Assembly: GCF_900167435.1 (NCBI RefSeq)
Contig: NZ_FUWS01000014.1
Span: 1-64,000 of the forward strand
DNA: 64,000 nucleotides
Reading direction: 5' to 3'
Origin: Marinactinospora thermotolerans DSM 45154
Lineage (GTDB): Bacteria > Actinomycetota > Actinomycetes > Streptosporangiales > Streptosporangiaceae
Shown here piece after piece: positions 41,964 to 51,120 of this stretch; position 1 is the first letter of the stretch; every line of letters begins with the position of its first letter. The notes beneath the pieces were generated by a model, which saw only the letters and a program-made list of their open reading frames with translations, made no database searches and was not told the origin of the DNA. The position numbers and the translations under genes are program-made.

Positions 41964-43166
41964 ATGGAACCTCGCAGCACCACCGTTCTCATCTCTGGAG
42001 CGGGCATCGCCGGCCCTCTCCTGGCCTACTGGCTGCACAGGTACGGCTTCACCCCCGTCGTGGTCGAACACGCCCCCGCCCTGCGCGCCGGCGGCCACCC
42101 CGTCGACCTGTTCGAACCCGCCATGGACATCGCCGACCAGATGGGGATCGCCCCCTGGATCCGCGAGGCGGACACCACGACCCGGACGCTGCGCCTGGAA
42201 CGCACCGGCCGGCGTCCGATCGAACTGGACCTGGACCGCCTGTCCACCGGTGCGACCGAACGACACGTCGAGGTCATGCGCGGCGACCTCTCGGCCCTCC
42301 TCCACGAACGGACCCGCCACGACGTCGAATACGTCTTCGGCGACTCCGTGCGGTCCCTGCGCGAAGACCCCGGCGGGGTGGACGTCGAATTCGACCACGG
42401 CCCCTCCCGCCGCTTCGACCTGGTCGTCGGCGCCGATGGCACGCGCTCGGTCGTGCGCCGCCTGGCCTTCGGTCCCGACGACCGCTTCCACCACTACGTG
42501 GGCGGGCACGTCGCCGTCTTCGCTCCCCCAGGTCTGCGGGTACCGGCGGGACGTATGACCGTCCACCTGGGGGTGGGGCGATTGGCGGCGGTCTATGGGA
42601 CACCGGATGACGGCGAGGGCCGGGCGGTGTTGCTGTTCCGGCGCGCCGAGGAGATCCCGGCCGAGGAGCGCCGCGACCGGGACCGGAGCCGCGCCCTGCT
42701 GCGCGCGGCCTTCGCCGGCGAGGGAGGGCGGGTCCCCGAACTGCTCGCCGGGCTGGACGCGGCCGAGGACCTCTACTTCGACGCGATCGGACAGGTCCGA
42801 TCGGACCCCTGGCACCGGGGCCGGATCGTCCTGGCCGGGGACGCCGGATACGCCCCCGGAGCGGCCGTGGGAGGCGGCACCACCGTGGCCTTCGTCGGCG
42901 CCCACTCCCTCGCCCGCTGGCTGGCGCGTACCGGCGGCGACCACGCCGCCGCCTTCGCCGGCCACCGGGAGGAACTGCGCGACTACATCGGACGCGCCCA
43001 CGGGATCGCGCCCACGGCCATGCGGACGCTCCTGCCCACATCCGCAGCGCGGGTGGCGCTGAGCGCCGCGGTGCTCCGGGCGGTTCCCCTGCTGCCGGCC
43101 CGGCTATGGCGCGCCCTGCTCTCGACGGAGCGACGCGCCACCAGGGTGCTGTCGAAGGCCCCCTGA
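41964..43166 (+). CDS. FAD-dependent monooxygenase (PHBH fold)
   Basis: A 400-residue class A flavin monooxygenase. It has the FAD motif VLISGAGIAGPLLAYWLHRYG near the N-terminus, the DG motif VVGADGTRSVVRRLAFG near residue 165, and the GD motif GRIVLAGDAGYAPGAAVGGG near 290. These proteins hydroxylate aromatic or polyketide substrates, or inactivate drugs such as tetracyclines and rifamycins. ATG 41964 has GGAGAGG upstream. Its control by the adjacent divergent TetR protein suggests an inducible detoxification role; this is inference. Confidence 0.9.
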   Translation: MEPRSTTVLISGAGIAGPLLAYWLHRYGFTPVVVEHAPALRAGGHPVDLFEPAMDIADQMGIAPWIREADTTTRTLRLERTGRRPIELDLDRLSTGATERHVEVMRGDLSALLHERTRHDVEYVFGDSVRSLREDPGGVDVEFDHGPSRRFDLVVGADGTRSVVRRLAFGPDDRFHHYVGGHVAVFAPPGLRVPAGRMTVHLGVGRLAAVYGTPDDGEGRAVLLFRRAEEIPAEERRDRDRSRALLRAAFAGEGGRVPELLAGLDAAEDLYFDAIGQVRSDPWHRGRIVLAGDAGYAPGAAVGGGTTVAFVGAHSLARWLARTGGDHAAAFAGHREELRDYIGRAHGIAPTAMRTLLPTSAARVALSAAVLRAVPLLPARLWRALLSTERRATRVLSKAP

Positions 43167-43215
43167 CAGAACCGGGTTCTCGTGGTCGTTGCAGCACCCC
43201 ACGTGAAGGGGTGGG

Positions 43216-43410
43216 ATGGGCGACTTCGAGGTCCGGGACCGCCGGGAGCCCCACGGCCCGAGGAGGCCGGCCCGCGAGCGGGAGGCATACTTGCGCCTCC
43301 TGGACCAGGAAGTCTCCTACGCCGAGGCGTGCCGCATCGGCGGCATCACCACCTGGACCGGCAAGCGGTGGCGCAACGGCCGCAACGCCTCGGGCCGGGA
43401 CTCGTCCGGA
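43216..43410 (+). pseudogene. Remnant of an IS30-family transposase (N-terminal HTH)
   Basis: The start of this frame reads RPAREREAYLRLLDQEVSYA, then EACRIGGI and TGKRWRNGRNASGR, which resembles the N-terminal HTH of actinobacterial IS30 transposases. Similarity stops after about residue 62 and no DDE catalytic part exists nearby. Upstream, GTGGTCGTTGCAGCACC at about 43,183 may be a remnant of the element's end. It is an old, inactive fragment. Confidence 0.65.
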
Positions 43411-43561
43411 CGCCCCCGAAACGATCACCAGATCCGGCGGGTGGTGAGCACCGCCGGTTCCGCGGGCGTGGACCTGGCGACGCCCGCCCGCGCGGCCCCG
43501 CCCCGAGTAGACGAAGGTGAGCGGACCGGACATCCGCCCCGTCGTGGACCGCTCGGCTCCC

Positions 43562-44107
43562 TCAGCCGCTCTCGGGGGACAGGAAGACCACGATCTCCTC
43601 CCCGGGCTCGTCCGGTTCGGTCGCCTCCTGCCAGCCGCGACCACGGTAGAAACCGACCGCCTGCGGGGACCGGGCCGAGGTGACCAGCCAGGCCCGCCCC
43701 CGCGGAGCGCGCCCGCGCATCGTGTCGAGCAGGCGCGTGCCCAGGCCGGCGCCACGCCCCTCGGGAACGACGGCGAGCTCGTCGACCTCCAGGGCGTCGA
43801 CGAGCCGGACACGCACCCGCTCCGCGCCGAGACGGCGGGTGACGTCGGGGTAGCGGCGGTCCGTGGGAAACGGCGCCTGGGTCAGCCAGGCCGTGGCGAA
43901 CCCCAAGGGGTGCGCCTGGTCACCCGCCAGCGCCGCCACGAACCCGGGGCGCAGGACGTCGGTCCGCAGCCGGCGGGCGAACAGCCCGACCCCTTCCTCC
44001 GGTTCGTTCCACGGCGGCGCGCCGAAGACCCTGCGGTACATCTCCACGAGCGCCGGTGCGACCTCCAACGCCTCCGCGCCCTCATACACCCGGATCCGCA
44101 CGCCCAC
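43562..44107 (-). CDS. GNAT-family N-acetyltransferase
   Basis: A 181-residue GNAT protein. The acetyl-CoA-binding block is VDELAVVPEGRGAGLGTRLL (motif A with R/Q-x-x-G-x-G/A), followed by AWLVTSARSPQAVGFYRGRGW. GTG 44107 or 44101 is the start, with AGGGGG upstream. The substrate is unknown. It stands alone between an IS remnant and a membrane protein gene. Confidence 0.85.
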   Translation of the reverse strand: MGVRIRVYEGAEALEVAPALVEMYRRVFGAPPWNEPEEGVGLFARRLRTDVLRPGFVAALAGDQAHPLGFATAWLTQAPFPTDRRYPDVTRRLGAERVRVRLVDALEVDELAVVPEGRGAGLGTRLLDTMRGRAPRGRAWLVTSARSPQAVGFYRGRGWQEATEPDEPGEEIVVFLSPESG

Positions 44108-44431
44108 GCCCCCTCCACGACTTCCTGCCGTCCCACGACTTCCCCCTGTGTCGCCCGTCACTCTCGCAGGCGCCACGCGGTGCGGCAAGCACACGCGGCC
44201 CTCTCCGCGTTCCCGGGGAAGGGGCCGGGTACCCGGCCGGGGCCCGGGGCGGGACGGTGTCGCCTCGGCGTCCACCGCGCCACGGGACGCCGCCAGGCGG
44301 GACCGGCTTCCCCGCGCTCAGCCTCCCCCGCCGCGCTCCCCTCCGGGGTGTTTGTCCCCTCACCGCGCGGGCAGCCGCCCTGCGGGCGGCGAAGCCGCCG
44401 CCCTGTCCCGACGCAGGAGGACGGAGGCAAG
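44108..44431. other. Intergenic region, no gene seen
   Basis: About 320 nt between divergently transcribed genes. It is GC-rich with no supported frame. It should contain the promoters of the GNAT gene and of the small membrane protein gene. Confidence 0.4.
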
Positions 44432-44965
44432 ATGAACGGCGTTTTCTCGCGCGGCGCGCTCTACGGACTGCTGGCCGGCGCCGCCGGCACCCTGGTGATG
44501 ACGCTCGGCGAACGGCTGGAGCAGCGGTTCACCGGCCGGCCCGACTCTCAGGTGCCGGCGCGGACCCTGGAGCGCCTCACCGGCCGGCCCGAGCCCTCCC
44601 GCGGCACCGGCCCGGCCATGCACGTCGGCCAAGGGGTGCTTCTGGGCGCCGTACGCGGGGTCATGTCCTGCGCGGGCCTGCGCGGCCCGTGGGCGTCGGC
44701 GATGTTCGGCGTGGTCCGCCTGACCTCCGACCAGATCCTGGAGAACGCGACCGGGGTCGGCGCTCCCCCCTGGACCTGGCCGCGCCGGGAACTCGCCGTC
44801 GACCTCGCCCACAAGGCGGTCTACGCCTTCGCCACCGGCCTGGTCAGCGACCTGCTGGCCGCACGCCACGGTCCCGGCCCCGGTCTGCGGCACGCCGAAC
44901 TGCTCCCCGGGCGGCACGAGGACGTCGGGCCGCTCCCCCGGCCCCGGCGGGCTCCGGGAGGCTGA
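44432..44965 (+). CDS. Small predicted membrane protein, unknown function
   Basis: A 177-residue protein starting at ATG 44432 with GGAGGCAAG upstream. Hydrophobic segments occur at about residues 8-27 (LYGLLAGAAGTLVMTLG), 66-84 (VGQGVLLGAVRGVMSCAGL), 86-98 and 130-145 (VYAFATGLVSDLLAA). Conserved-looking polar residues lie in LGERLEQRFTGRPDSQVPAR. I do not recognise the family; it resembles DUF-type proteins common in actinobacteria. It precedes the CDGSH gene by 43 nt in the same direction. Confidence 0.7.
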   Translation: MNGVFSRGALYGLLAGAAGTLVMTLGERLEQRFTGRPDSQVPARTLERLTGRPEPSRGTGPAMHVGQGVLLGAVRGVMSCAGLRGPWASAMFGVVRLTSDQILENATGVGAPPWTWPRRELAVDLAHKAVYAFATGLVSDLLAARHGPGPGLRHAELLPGRHEDVGPLPRPRRAPGG

Positions 44966-45008
44966 CCCCTCCCCGGTTACCCCGGCCACCGTCGGGTAGC
45001 CGGGGAGC

Positions 45009-45272
45009 GTGGAGACGTCCGAAGGCACAGACGCGGTGACGGTGACCCCGTGCGAGAACGGCCCCCTGCTCCTTAGAGGCGCGTTCCGGCTGACCACCCA
45101 CGAGGGCGAGGAGATCGACCCCGGCCGGCGCACGGTCGCACTGTGCCGGTGCGGCGCCTCAGCCGTGAAACCGTTCTGCGACGGCTCCCACAAGGCGATC
45201 GGCTTCGTCGCGCCCAGCGGTGCCGAGGTCGCGCCACGCGAGGATCCTCCCCCGGACGGCGCGCCGACGTAG
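45009..45272 (+). CDS. CDGSH iron-sulfur domain protein
   Basis: An 87-residue protein from GTG 45009 (GGGGAGC upstream). The [2Fe-2S] motif is complete: CRCGASAVKPFCDGSHKAIGF, i.e. C-x-C-x(8)-C-D-G-S-H, at about residues 46-66 (written in part). CDGSH proteins handle [2Fe-2S] clusters in redox or iron homeostasis. The last 114 nt overlap, antisense, the 3' end of the glycosyltransferase gene. The neighbouring diiron heme-oxygenase-like gene suggests an electron-transfer or cluster-supply partnership. Confidence 0.9.
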   Translation: METSEGTDAVTVTPCENGPLLLRGAFRLTTHEGEEIDPGRRTVALCRCGASAVKPFCDGSHKAIGFVAPSGAEVAPREDPPPDGAPT

Positions 45273-46217
45273 CGCCCTGGAGGGGTGCGCGGCCACCCGC
45301 AGGCGTCCTCCCGCGTAGGCCACCCCCCTGCCGCTGACCGCGGCGGCCAGCGCCCCCCAGCTGCACACCCCGCGCTCGAGCACCCACACCGGGGCCAGCA
45401 GGCTGGCCCGGAGCGGGAACACCCGGGTCCCCTCCCCCCTGCGCCTGCCCCACTCGGCCAGCGCGACCAGCGCGCCGGCCCCCGCGGCCAGCGCCCGGTA
45501 ATGACGTCCCCGCAGCGCGACGCCCACGGCCGGCAGCACCGCCAGGAACAGCGCCATGCGCAACGGCTGTGCGGTGTCGTCGTAGGCCTGGCGAAGCCGC
45601 TGGTCCCAAAAGCGCCTCGTGGTGGGGGGCCGCCGTCGGACGTGCAGATGGGCCGGCCGGACCTCCACCCCGCCGTGCGCCCGTACGGTACGGATCAACT
45701 CCAGGTTCTCGAACAGGACATCACCGTCGTATCCCCCCATGCGCAGGAAGGTCGACCGGCGCACCCCGAAGGTGCCCGGATAGTCGTGGCCCACGCCACG
45801 GTTGAGAAGGGTGCGCGCGGTGTCCCAGAGGGCGTGCCAGGGGAGCGGGTCGAAGTAGTTCTGCGGTCGCACGAGGTCGGCGTGTTCCAGCAGGGCGGCG
45901 ACATCCGCCAGTGCGCGCGCGTCGTAGCGGACGTCGTCGTCGGCGACGATCACCCGCTCCGCCCCGGCGTGCCGCATCCCCGTGAGCACGCCCCACACCT
46001 TCCCGTTGGCGCACCGCAGGTCCGGGTCGGGGCGGAGATGGGTGACCAGTCCCGCCCAGGCGCGGGCGTGGGCGGCGAAGACCTCCGGCGGGGACCCGTC
46101 CACGACGAGCACCTCGGCCCGGGCGGCGATGCGGCGCAGGTAGCCGGTCAGCTCGGCCAGTCCCTCGTCCCCCTCCCACCGGAGGGGGAGCACGTAGGAC
46201 AGCGCGGGGGCGTTCAC
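45159..46217 (-). CDS. GT2-family glycosyltransferase
   Basis: A 352-residue GT-A enzyme from GTG 46217 (overlaps the previous stop, GTGA). The N-terminus is LSYVLPLRWEGDEGLAELTG, and the DxD-type motif is RVIVADDDVRYDARALADV near residue 92. Further parts are YPGTFGVRRSTFLRMGGYDG and FENLELIRTVRAHGG. C-terminal hydrophobic segments (ALFLAVLPAVGVAL) suggest membrane association. The final about 38 residues are encoded antisense to the CDGSH gene. The acceptor is unknown. It is the third gene of a diiron-protein operon. Confidence 0.85.
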   Translation of the reverse strand: MNAPALSYVLPLRWEGDEGLAELTGYLRRIAARAEVLVVDGSPPEVFAAHARAWAGLVTHLRPDPDLRCANGKVWGVLTGMRHAGAERVIVADDDVRYDARALADVAALLEHADLVRPQNYFDPLPWHALWDTARTLLNRGVGHDYPGTFGVRRSTFLRMGGYDGDVLFENLELIRTVRAHGGVEVRPAHLHVRRRPPTTRRFWDQRLRQAYDDTAQPLRMALFLAVLPAVGVALRGRHYRALAAGAGALVALAEWGRRRGEGTRVFPLRASLLAPVWVLERGVCSWGALAAAVSGRGVAYAGGRLRVAAHPSRALRRRAVRGRILAWRDLGTAGRDEADRLVGAVAERFHG

Positions 46218-47233
46218 GCCGGCACCCCCCGGCCGATCGGATCCTCGGCGCGCAGCGAGGACGCGCCCCGCTCCCAGCAGGCCATCAGGTGCGTGGCGAA
46301 CAGGCGGTCCAGTTCCAGGCAGACCCCGGCTCCGAACAGCACCTCCCCGGCGAGGTCGGGGTGCTCCCCGGCGAAGCGGCCGCACATGTCGTGCGCGGCG
46401 ACCTGCTCGTGGACCGCGTCGGCCTGGACGTGCTCGTCGTAGAAGAGGCGCGTCGCCGCGTCGGCCCCCAACCGGCGCAGCCCCGCCGAATAGGCGCGGT
46501 TGGGCAGGGAGGAGGTCATCTCGAAGGCCGCGAGGTGTCCCAGCAGCGCGGCCCGCCGGGACCGGTGCAGGCCAAGGAGTGACATGGCGTTGTCCACGGC
46601 GAGGGTGATCGCGGGAGCCCGTTCGACGTGGGCTCCGTAGGAGTCGTCCAGGCCCAGGCCGCGCATGGTCGCGCGGAACAGCTCGGCGTGCATGCGTTCG
46701 GGCCGGCCGCCCCCGTACTCGTCGGCCTGGATCTCCACCAGGGCGGCCTTGGCCGCCCCCCTCAACCGGGGGATCGCCCAGGTGTGCGGATCGGCCTCCT
46801 TCAGGTGGTAGACCGAGCGGTGGACGACGAACTCGCGGAACTGCTCGATGTCCGCGCGACGTTGCAGGAACGCCGACAGCGACGGTCCCGTCTCCCGCGC
46901 GGTCATCCGCGCCAACGCGCGTGGGACCTCGGCGGCGTCGACGCGGGGCAGCGGCGGCACCACCGCGCGCAGCGCCTGTTCGAAGCGCCGCTCCAGCCCG
47001 CGGCGGACCCGCAACAGCGAGGGCTCCCACTCCCAGTCGGCGGCGACCTCGTCGTAGCCGTTGTAGTGCAGCTCGTAGCAGACGTGGAGGGCGAGCTGGA
47101 GATCCTCGTCGTGGAGCGCGGTGTCGGCCGGTCCCCGCGCGGGCGCCGGCAGGGGCGCCAGCTCGCCGACAGGGCCGGTCAGCTCGGCGAACAGCGCTTC
47201 GGTGAGCGGTCCGCGGGGCGTGGGCAGCGGCAT
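46214..47233 (-). CDS. Iron-containing redox enzyme family (heme-oxygenase-like diiron) protein
   Basis: A 339-residue helical protein of the heme-oxygenase-like diiron oxidase/oxygenase (HDO) type. Candidate metal ligands are E134 and H143 (FREFVVHRSVYH), E167 (ALVEIQADEYGGG), H182 (MHAELF), E238 (AFEMTSS), H268 (YDEHVQADAVHE), D272 and H275. The spacing E...D-EYG-G...MH is typical for the family. Known HDO members perform N-oxygenation, C-C cleavage or desaturation. ATG 47233 follows AGGAGA. The operon with a methyltransferase and GT2 suggests a small-molecule or lipid modification; the substrate is unknown. Confidence 0.87.
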   Translation of the reverse strand: MPLPTPRGPLTEALFAELTGPVGELAPLPAPARGPADTALHDEDLQLALHVCYELHYNGYDEVAADWEWEPSLLRVRRGLERRFEQALRAVVPPLPRVDAAEVPRALARMTARETGPSLSAFLQRRADIEQFREFVVHRSVYHLKEADPHTWAIPRLRGAAKAALVEIQADEYGGGRPERMHAELFRATMRGLGLDDSYGAHVERAPAITLAVDNAMSLLGLHRSRRAALLGHLAAFEMTSSLPNRAYSAGLRRLGADAATRLFYDEHVQADAVHEQVAAHDMCGRFAGEHPDLAGEVLFGAGVCLELDRLFATHLMACWERGASSLRAEDPIGRGVPA

Positions 47234-47262
47234 ACGGTTCTCCTCTCCAATAGCACGTGGGG

Positions 47263-48000
47263 TCAGCAGGGGCGGCGGTAGACCGTGACGTGCTCGCGGC
47301 TGGTGTCGGCGAAGGGGGTACCGTGCCAGTCGGACCAGCGATGTTCCAGCTCCAGCCCGGCCAGCCGGGCCATCAGGTCCAGCTCCGCCGGCCAGGCGTA
47401 ACGGTGGTTGGCGGGCAGCAGCCGCACCCCGCGCGAGGTGACGCGCACCTTGGTGGTGCGCATGTACTGGTCGGCGGGGAAGATCTGCGCCGCCTCCAGC
47501 ACGACCTCGTCCTCGGCCACCGACAGCAGCCGTACGGCCTTGCCGTCCCGGAAGGCCGCCGAATCCGGCGTCCACGCCTCGACGACGAAACGGCCGCCCT
47601 CGCGCAGGTGGGCCGCCGCGTTGGCGAAACAGCGGACCTGCGCCTCCTGGGAGGGCAGGGCGAAGACGGTGTTCAGGGCGAGCAGCACCAGGGCGAACTC
47701 GCCCTCCACCCGGGTCTGGGAGAAGTCGCCCATGTGGACGGGGATGTCGCGGCCCCCGGGTTTGGCCCGCAGCTGGGCGGCCATGTCGGGCGAGCCCTCG
47801 ATACCGGCCACGGGGATGCCTCGCTGTACCAGGGGCAGGGCCAGGCGTCCGGTGCCGACCCCGAACTCCAGGACGGGTCCGCCCTCGCTCAGCTTGGCCA
47901 GACAGGCCACGGCCGCCTCGGTCGGCAGCCCCTTGACGGTCGCGTCGTAGATGTCGGCGATACGGCTTCCGTAGTCGGACGGATCGAAGTCCGGCTCCAT
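47263..48000 (-). CDS. Class I SAM-dependent methyltransferase
   Basis: A 245-residue methyltransferase with motif I VLEFGVGTGRLALPL, motif II VAGIEGSPDMAAQL, a GEFALVLLALNTVFAL motif IV and LREGGRFVVEAWTP. ATG 48000 has GGGGAG upstream; GTG 48015 is possible. It is the first gene of the minus-strand unit that continues with the diiron protein and GT2. The substrate is unknown. Confidence 0.88.
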   Translation of the reverse strand: MEPDFDPSDYGSRIADIYDATVKGLPTEAAVACLAKLSEGGPVLEFGVGTGRLALPLVQRGIPVAGIEGSPDMAAQLRAKPGGRDIPVHMGDFSQTRVEGEFALVLLALNTVFALPSQEAQVRCFANAAAHLREGGRFVVEAWTPDSAAFRDGKAVRLLSVAEDEVVLEAAQIFPADQYMRTTKVRVTSRGVRLLPANHRYAWPAELDLMARLAGLELEHRWSDWHGTPFADTSREHVTVYRRPC

Positions 48001-48147
48001 GGCGGCTCCCCACACTCGGCTCGGCCGCCAGCTACCCCCCGCCCCTTGCGCGAAACGACGGTCCGTTCTCGCGGGAGTCCGCCCGCGCCCCCGCGCCGCA
48101 CCCTGTTCGGGAGGAGCCCGCCCGCGCCTCCCGTCGTGGGGCTCGGG

Positions 48148-51120
48148 TCACGTCTCCTCGCGCGTCCCGCCGGAGGGGGCGCCCGGTCCGCGGTCCCCTC
48201 CGGCGCGCAGTGCCGCGTGCAGGACCTCGGCGAGGTGCCGGGCGCGCCGGTCGGTGCCCTGGGCGATCTGGGTGCGGCAGGAGAAGCCGTCGGCGAGGAC
48301 CAGGTCCTCGCGGGCCGCGGCCCGGACCTTGGGATAGAGCTCGCGCTCGGCGCAGGCCTGGGAGACCTCCCAGTGGCCGCGTTCGAACCCGAAGTTGCCG
48401 GCGAGGCCGCAGCAGCCCGAACCGATCCTGTCGGACCGGACGCGCAGACGCCCCAGCACCCTCAGGTCGGCGTCGAAGGACCCCTTCGCCTCCTGGTGGC
48501 AGTGGATCTGGGTGACGGCGTCGATGTCGAGGTCGCCGAAGGGCCAGGGACCGTCGTGGGCGTCGACGAGCTCGGCCAGCGTGGTGACCAGCCGGGCCAG
48601 ACGGTGCGCGCGCGGATCGTCCGGCAGCAGCTCGCGCGCCTCCTCCCGCAGCATCACGGCGCAGGAGGGCTCCAGCACCAGCACCGGCCTGTCCGCGGCG
48701 AGCGCCTCCTCCAGGGCGCGCAACGCCCCGCGCAGGGCGCGGCGGGCCGGGCCGAGCTGGCCGGTGGAGTGCCAGGTGAGTCCACAGCACACGGGGCCGC
48801 GCGGTAGTTCGACGCGGTATCCCAGCGTCTCCAGTACCTCGACCGCGGCTCGGCCGGGTCCGGGATCGTGGAAGTTGGTGAAGGTGTCGGGCCACAGCAC
48901 GACGGTTCGGGGACTCAGGGATGTCGCTTCTTGTGCCGCTGCCTTTACATTGTAGATTTTCTGGGGTGAGGGGCGCCTCCCCATCCACCGGCGCAGCGTC
49001 GGCGCGGCGAAGCCGATCATCTCTCGCCTCGGCTCGATCCCCGCGATCCGCTTGACCAGGGCGGCCACCCCCGGGCGGGCCGTCAGCGCGTTGACCGCCC
49101 GCGCGACCGGAGCCGCCACGGTCACCAGACGGGACCACACCGGAAGCCACCCCATCGACAGGTGGGCCAACGGACGGGGTCGCCAGGCGTAGTGGCGGTG
49201 CAGGAACTCCGCCTTGTAGGTGGCCATGTCCACGTTGACCGGACACGCGGTGGCGCAGGCCTTGCACGACAGGCACAGGTCCAGCGCGTCACGCACCTCG
49301 GTGGAGCGCCACCCACGCGGCAGGGTCTGTCCCCTGAGCATCTCGGCCAGCACCCGGGCCCTGCCTCGCGTGGAGTGGACCTCGTCCCGGGTCGCCTTGA
49401 AGGAGGGGCACATCGATCCGGCGTGCAGCGTGCGACACGACCCCACCCCCACGCAACGGCCGACCGCGCGGGCGAAGGACCCGCCGTCGCCGCTCAGCGC
49501 GTGCACGGGAACGAGGTCCAGGCGATCGTGCCCCGGCCCGGGGCGGACCTCGGCGTCCAGCGGGGCCGGATCGACCAGCACCCCGGGATTGAGCAGCCGC
49601 TCCGGGTCGAACACCTCCTTGAAGGCGGCGAAGGCCGCCAGCGTCTGCGGACCGTACATGCGCGGCAGCAGCTCGGAGCGGGCCCGGCCGTCACCGTGCT
49701 CTCCGGACACCGAACCGCCGTGCGCGGCGACGAGATCGGCGGCGTCGGCCATGAACGCCCGGTAGGCGGCGAGCCCGTGTTCGGTGTGCAGATCGTAGTC
49801 ACAGCGCAGGTGCAGGCACCCCTCGCCGAAATGGCCGTAGGGGATACCGCGCAGCCCGTGGGAGTCCATCAACCGGTAGAGGTCGCGCAGGTAGTCGGCG
49901 AGCGCGCCCACCGGTACGGCGGAGTCCTCCCAGCCCGCCCACGCCTCGCCGCCGTCGGCCATCCGCGCGGCGATGCCCGCCCCGGCCTCGCGGATGGCCC
50001 AGAGGGCACGCGCCTGGGCCGGGTCGGTCACCACCCGCGCGCTCGCCGCGGGGAAACGCTCGGCGACCAACGCCGTGACGGCTCGCGCGGCCGCCATGGC
50101 CTGTTCGGTGTCGGCGCCACCCACCTCGCAGTACAGCCATCCGTCACCGGGGGGAAGTTCGCCACCCGCCTGTTCGCGGCCGGGCCGGGTCCGCAACGCG
50201 TCGATGAGGTCGCGGGCCATGCCCTCCACGGTCAAGACGTCACAGCGCGCCACATCGGCGGCCGCGGTCGCCGCCTCGAAGACGTCGGGGAACCCGAAGA
50301 CCACCAGGAGGCGCACCGGAGGGGAGGGGACGAGCCGGACGGTGGCCTCGGTGACCACCGCGCACGTGCTCTCGCTGCCGACCAGGGCCTTGGCGACGTC
50401 GAAACCGTTCTCGGGCAGCAGGTGGTGCAGGCCGTAACCGGAGACCTGGCGGCTGAAGCGCCCCAGTTCGGTGCGTAGGGGGACGAGGTGACGGTCGCGC
50501 AGGCGGCGCAGCCGGTCGTCGATGTCGGGGTCTCCGCTGCTCCCCCGCCCGGCGTCGATGGCGCGGCCGTCGGCGAGCAGTCCCCGCAGCCCGATCACGT
50601 TGTCGGCGGTGGTCCCCCAGCGCACCGAGTGCGGACCGCAGGCGTTGTTGCCGATCATCCCGCCGATCGTGCAGCGGGAGTGGGTGGAGGGGTCGGGGCC
50701 GAAGGTCAGCCCGTGCGCCGCCGCCGCGGCGCGCAGGTCGTCCAGCACGACACCGGGCTGCACGACGGCCGTGCGCGTCCCGGGGTCGATGGAGACGATG
50801 CGGTCCATGTGCCGGGAGAAGTCCAGCACGATGCCCTCGCCGATCGCGTTGCCGGCGATGGAGGTGCCACCCCCGCGCGCGGTGACCGGGGTGCGGCTCT
50901 CCCGCGCGACCTCCAGCACCCGGGCGACGTCGTCAGCGTCTCGGGGCAGCACGACGGCCGACGGCGGGATCCGAAAGACCGAGCCGTCGGAGACGTAGGC
51001 GGCCCGGGTCGTCGCGTCGCCGCGCACGACCTCGGCCGGGAGGACCCGCCGCAGGCGTTCGATCACCTCCCGCGCGTTGTCTCCCGCCGCCGCACGCGCC
51101 TGTTCCCGCCTGACCACCAC
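48148..51120 (-). CDS. Fused FAD-linked oxidase / Fe-S D-2-hydroxyacid dehydrogenase
   Basis: A 990-residue protein with four parts: an FAD_binding_4 domain (residues about 35-200; VTARGGGTSIAGNAIGEGIV), an FAD-oxidase C domain (to about 530, ending PYGHFGEGCLHLRCDYD and SGEHGDGRARS), a 4Fe-4S domain (CVGVGSCR and CLSCKACATACPVN), and two CCG domains (VCCGLTWH, GCCGLAGNFGFE). This is the YdiJ-like architecture linked to D-lactate or D-2-hydroxyglutarate oxidation. GTG 51120 is the selected start, since upstream sequence is low-complexity. It stands alone and would complement lutABC if its substrate is D-lactate. Confidence 0.9.
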   Translation of the reverse strand: MVVRREQARAAAGDNAREVIERLRRVLPAEVVRGDATTRAAYVSDGSVFRIPPSAVVLPRDADDVARVLEVARESRTPVTARGGGTSIAGNAIGEGIVLDFSRHMDRIVSIDPGTRTAVVQPGVVLDDLRAAAAAHGLTFGPDPSTHSRCTIGGMIGNNACGPHSVRWGTTADNVIGLRGLLADGRAIDAGRGSSGDPDIDDRLRRLRDRHLVPLRTELGRFSRQVSGYGLHHLLPENGFDVAKALVGSESTCAVVTEATVRLVPSPPVRLLVVFGFPDVFEAATAAADVARCDVLTVEGMARDLIDALRTRPGREQAGGELPPGDGWLYCEVGGADTEQAMAAARAVTALVAERFPAASARVVTDPAQARALWAIREAGAGIAARMADGGEAWAGWEDSAVPVGALADYLRDLYRLMDSHGLRGIPYGHFGEGCLHLRCDYDLHTEHGLAAYRAFMADAADLVAAHGGSVSGEHGDGRARSELLPRMYGPQTLAAFAAFKEVFDPERLLNPGVLVDPAPLDAEVRPGPGHDRLDLVPVHALSGDGGSFARAVGRCVGVGSCRTLHAGSMCPSFKATRDEVHSTRGRARVLAEMLRGQTLPRGWRSTEVRDALDLCLSCKACATACPVNVDMATYKAEFLHRHYAWRPRPLAHLSMGWLPVWSRLVTVAAPVARAVNALTARPGVAALVKRIAGIEPRREMIGFAAPTLRRWMGRRPSPQKIYNVKAAAQEATSLSPRTVVLWPDTFTNFHDPGPGRAAVEVLETLGYRVELPRGPVCCGLTWHSTGQLGPARRALRGALRALEEALAADRPVLVLEPSCAVMLREEARELLPDDPRAHRLARLVTTLAELVDAHDGPWPFGDLDIDAVTQIHCHQEAKGSFDADLRVLGRLRVRSDRIGSGCCGLAGNFGFERGHWEVSQACAERELYPKVRAAAREDLVLADGFSCRTQIAQGTDRRARHLAEVLHAALRAGGDRGPGAPSGGTREET

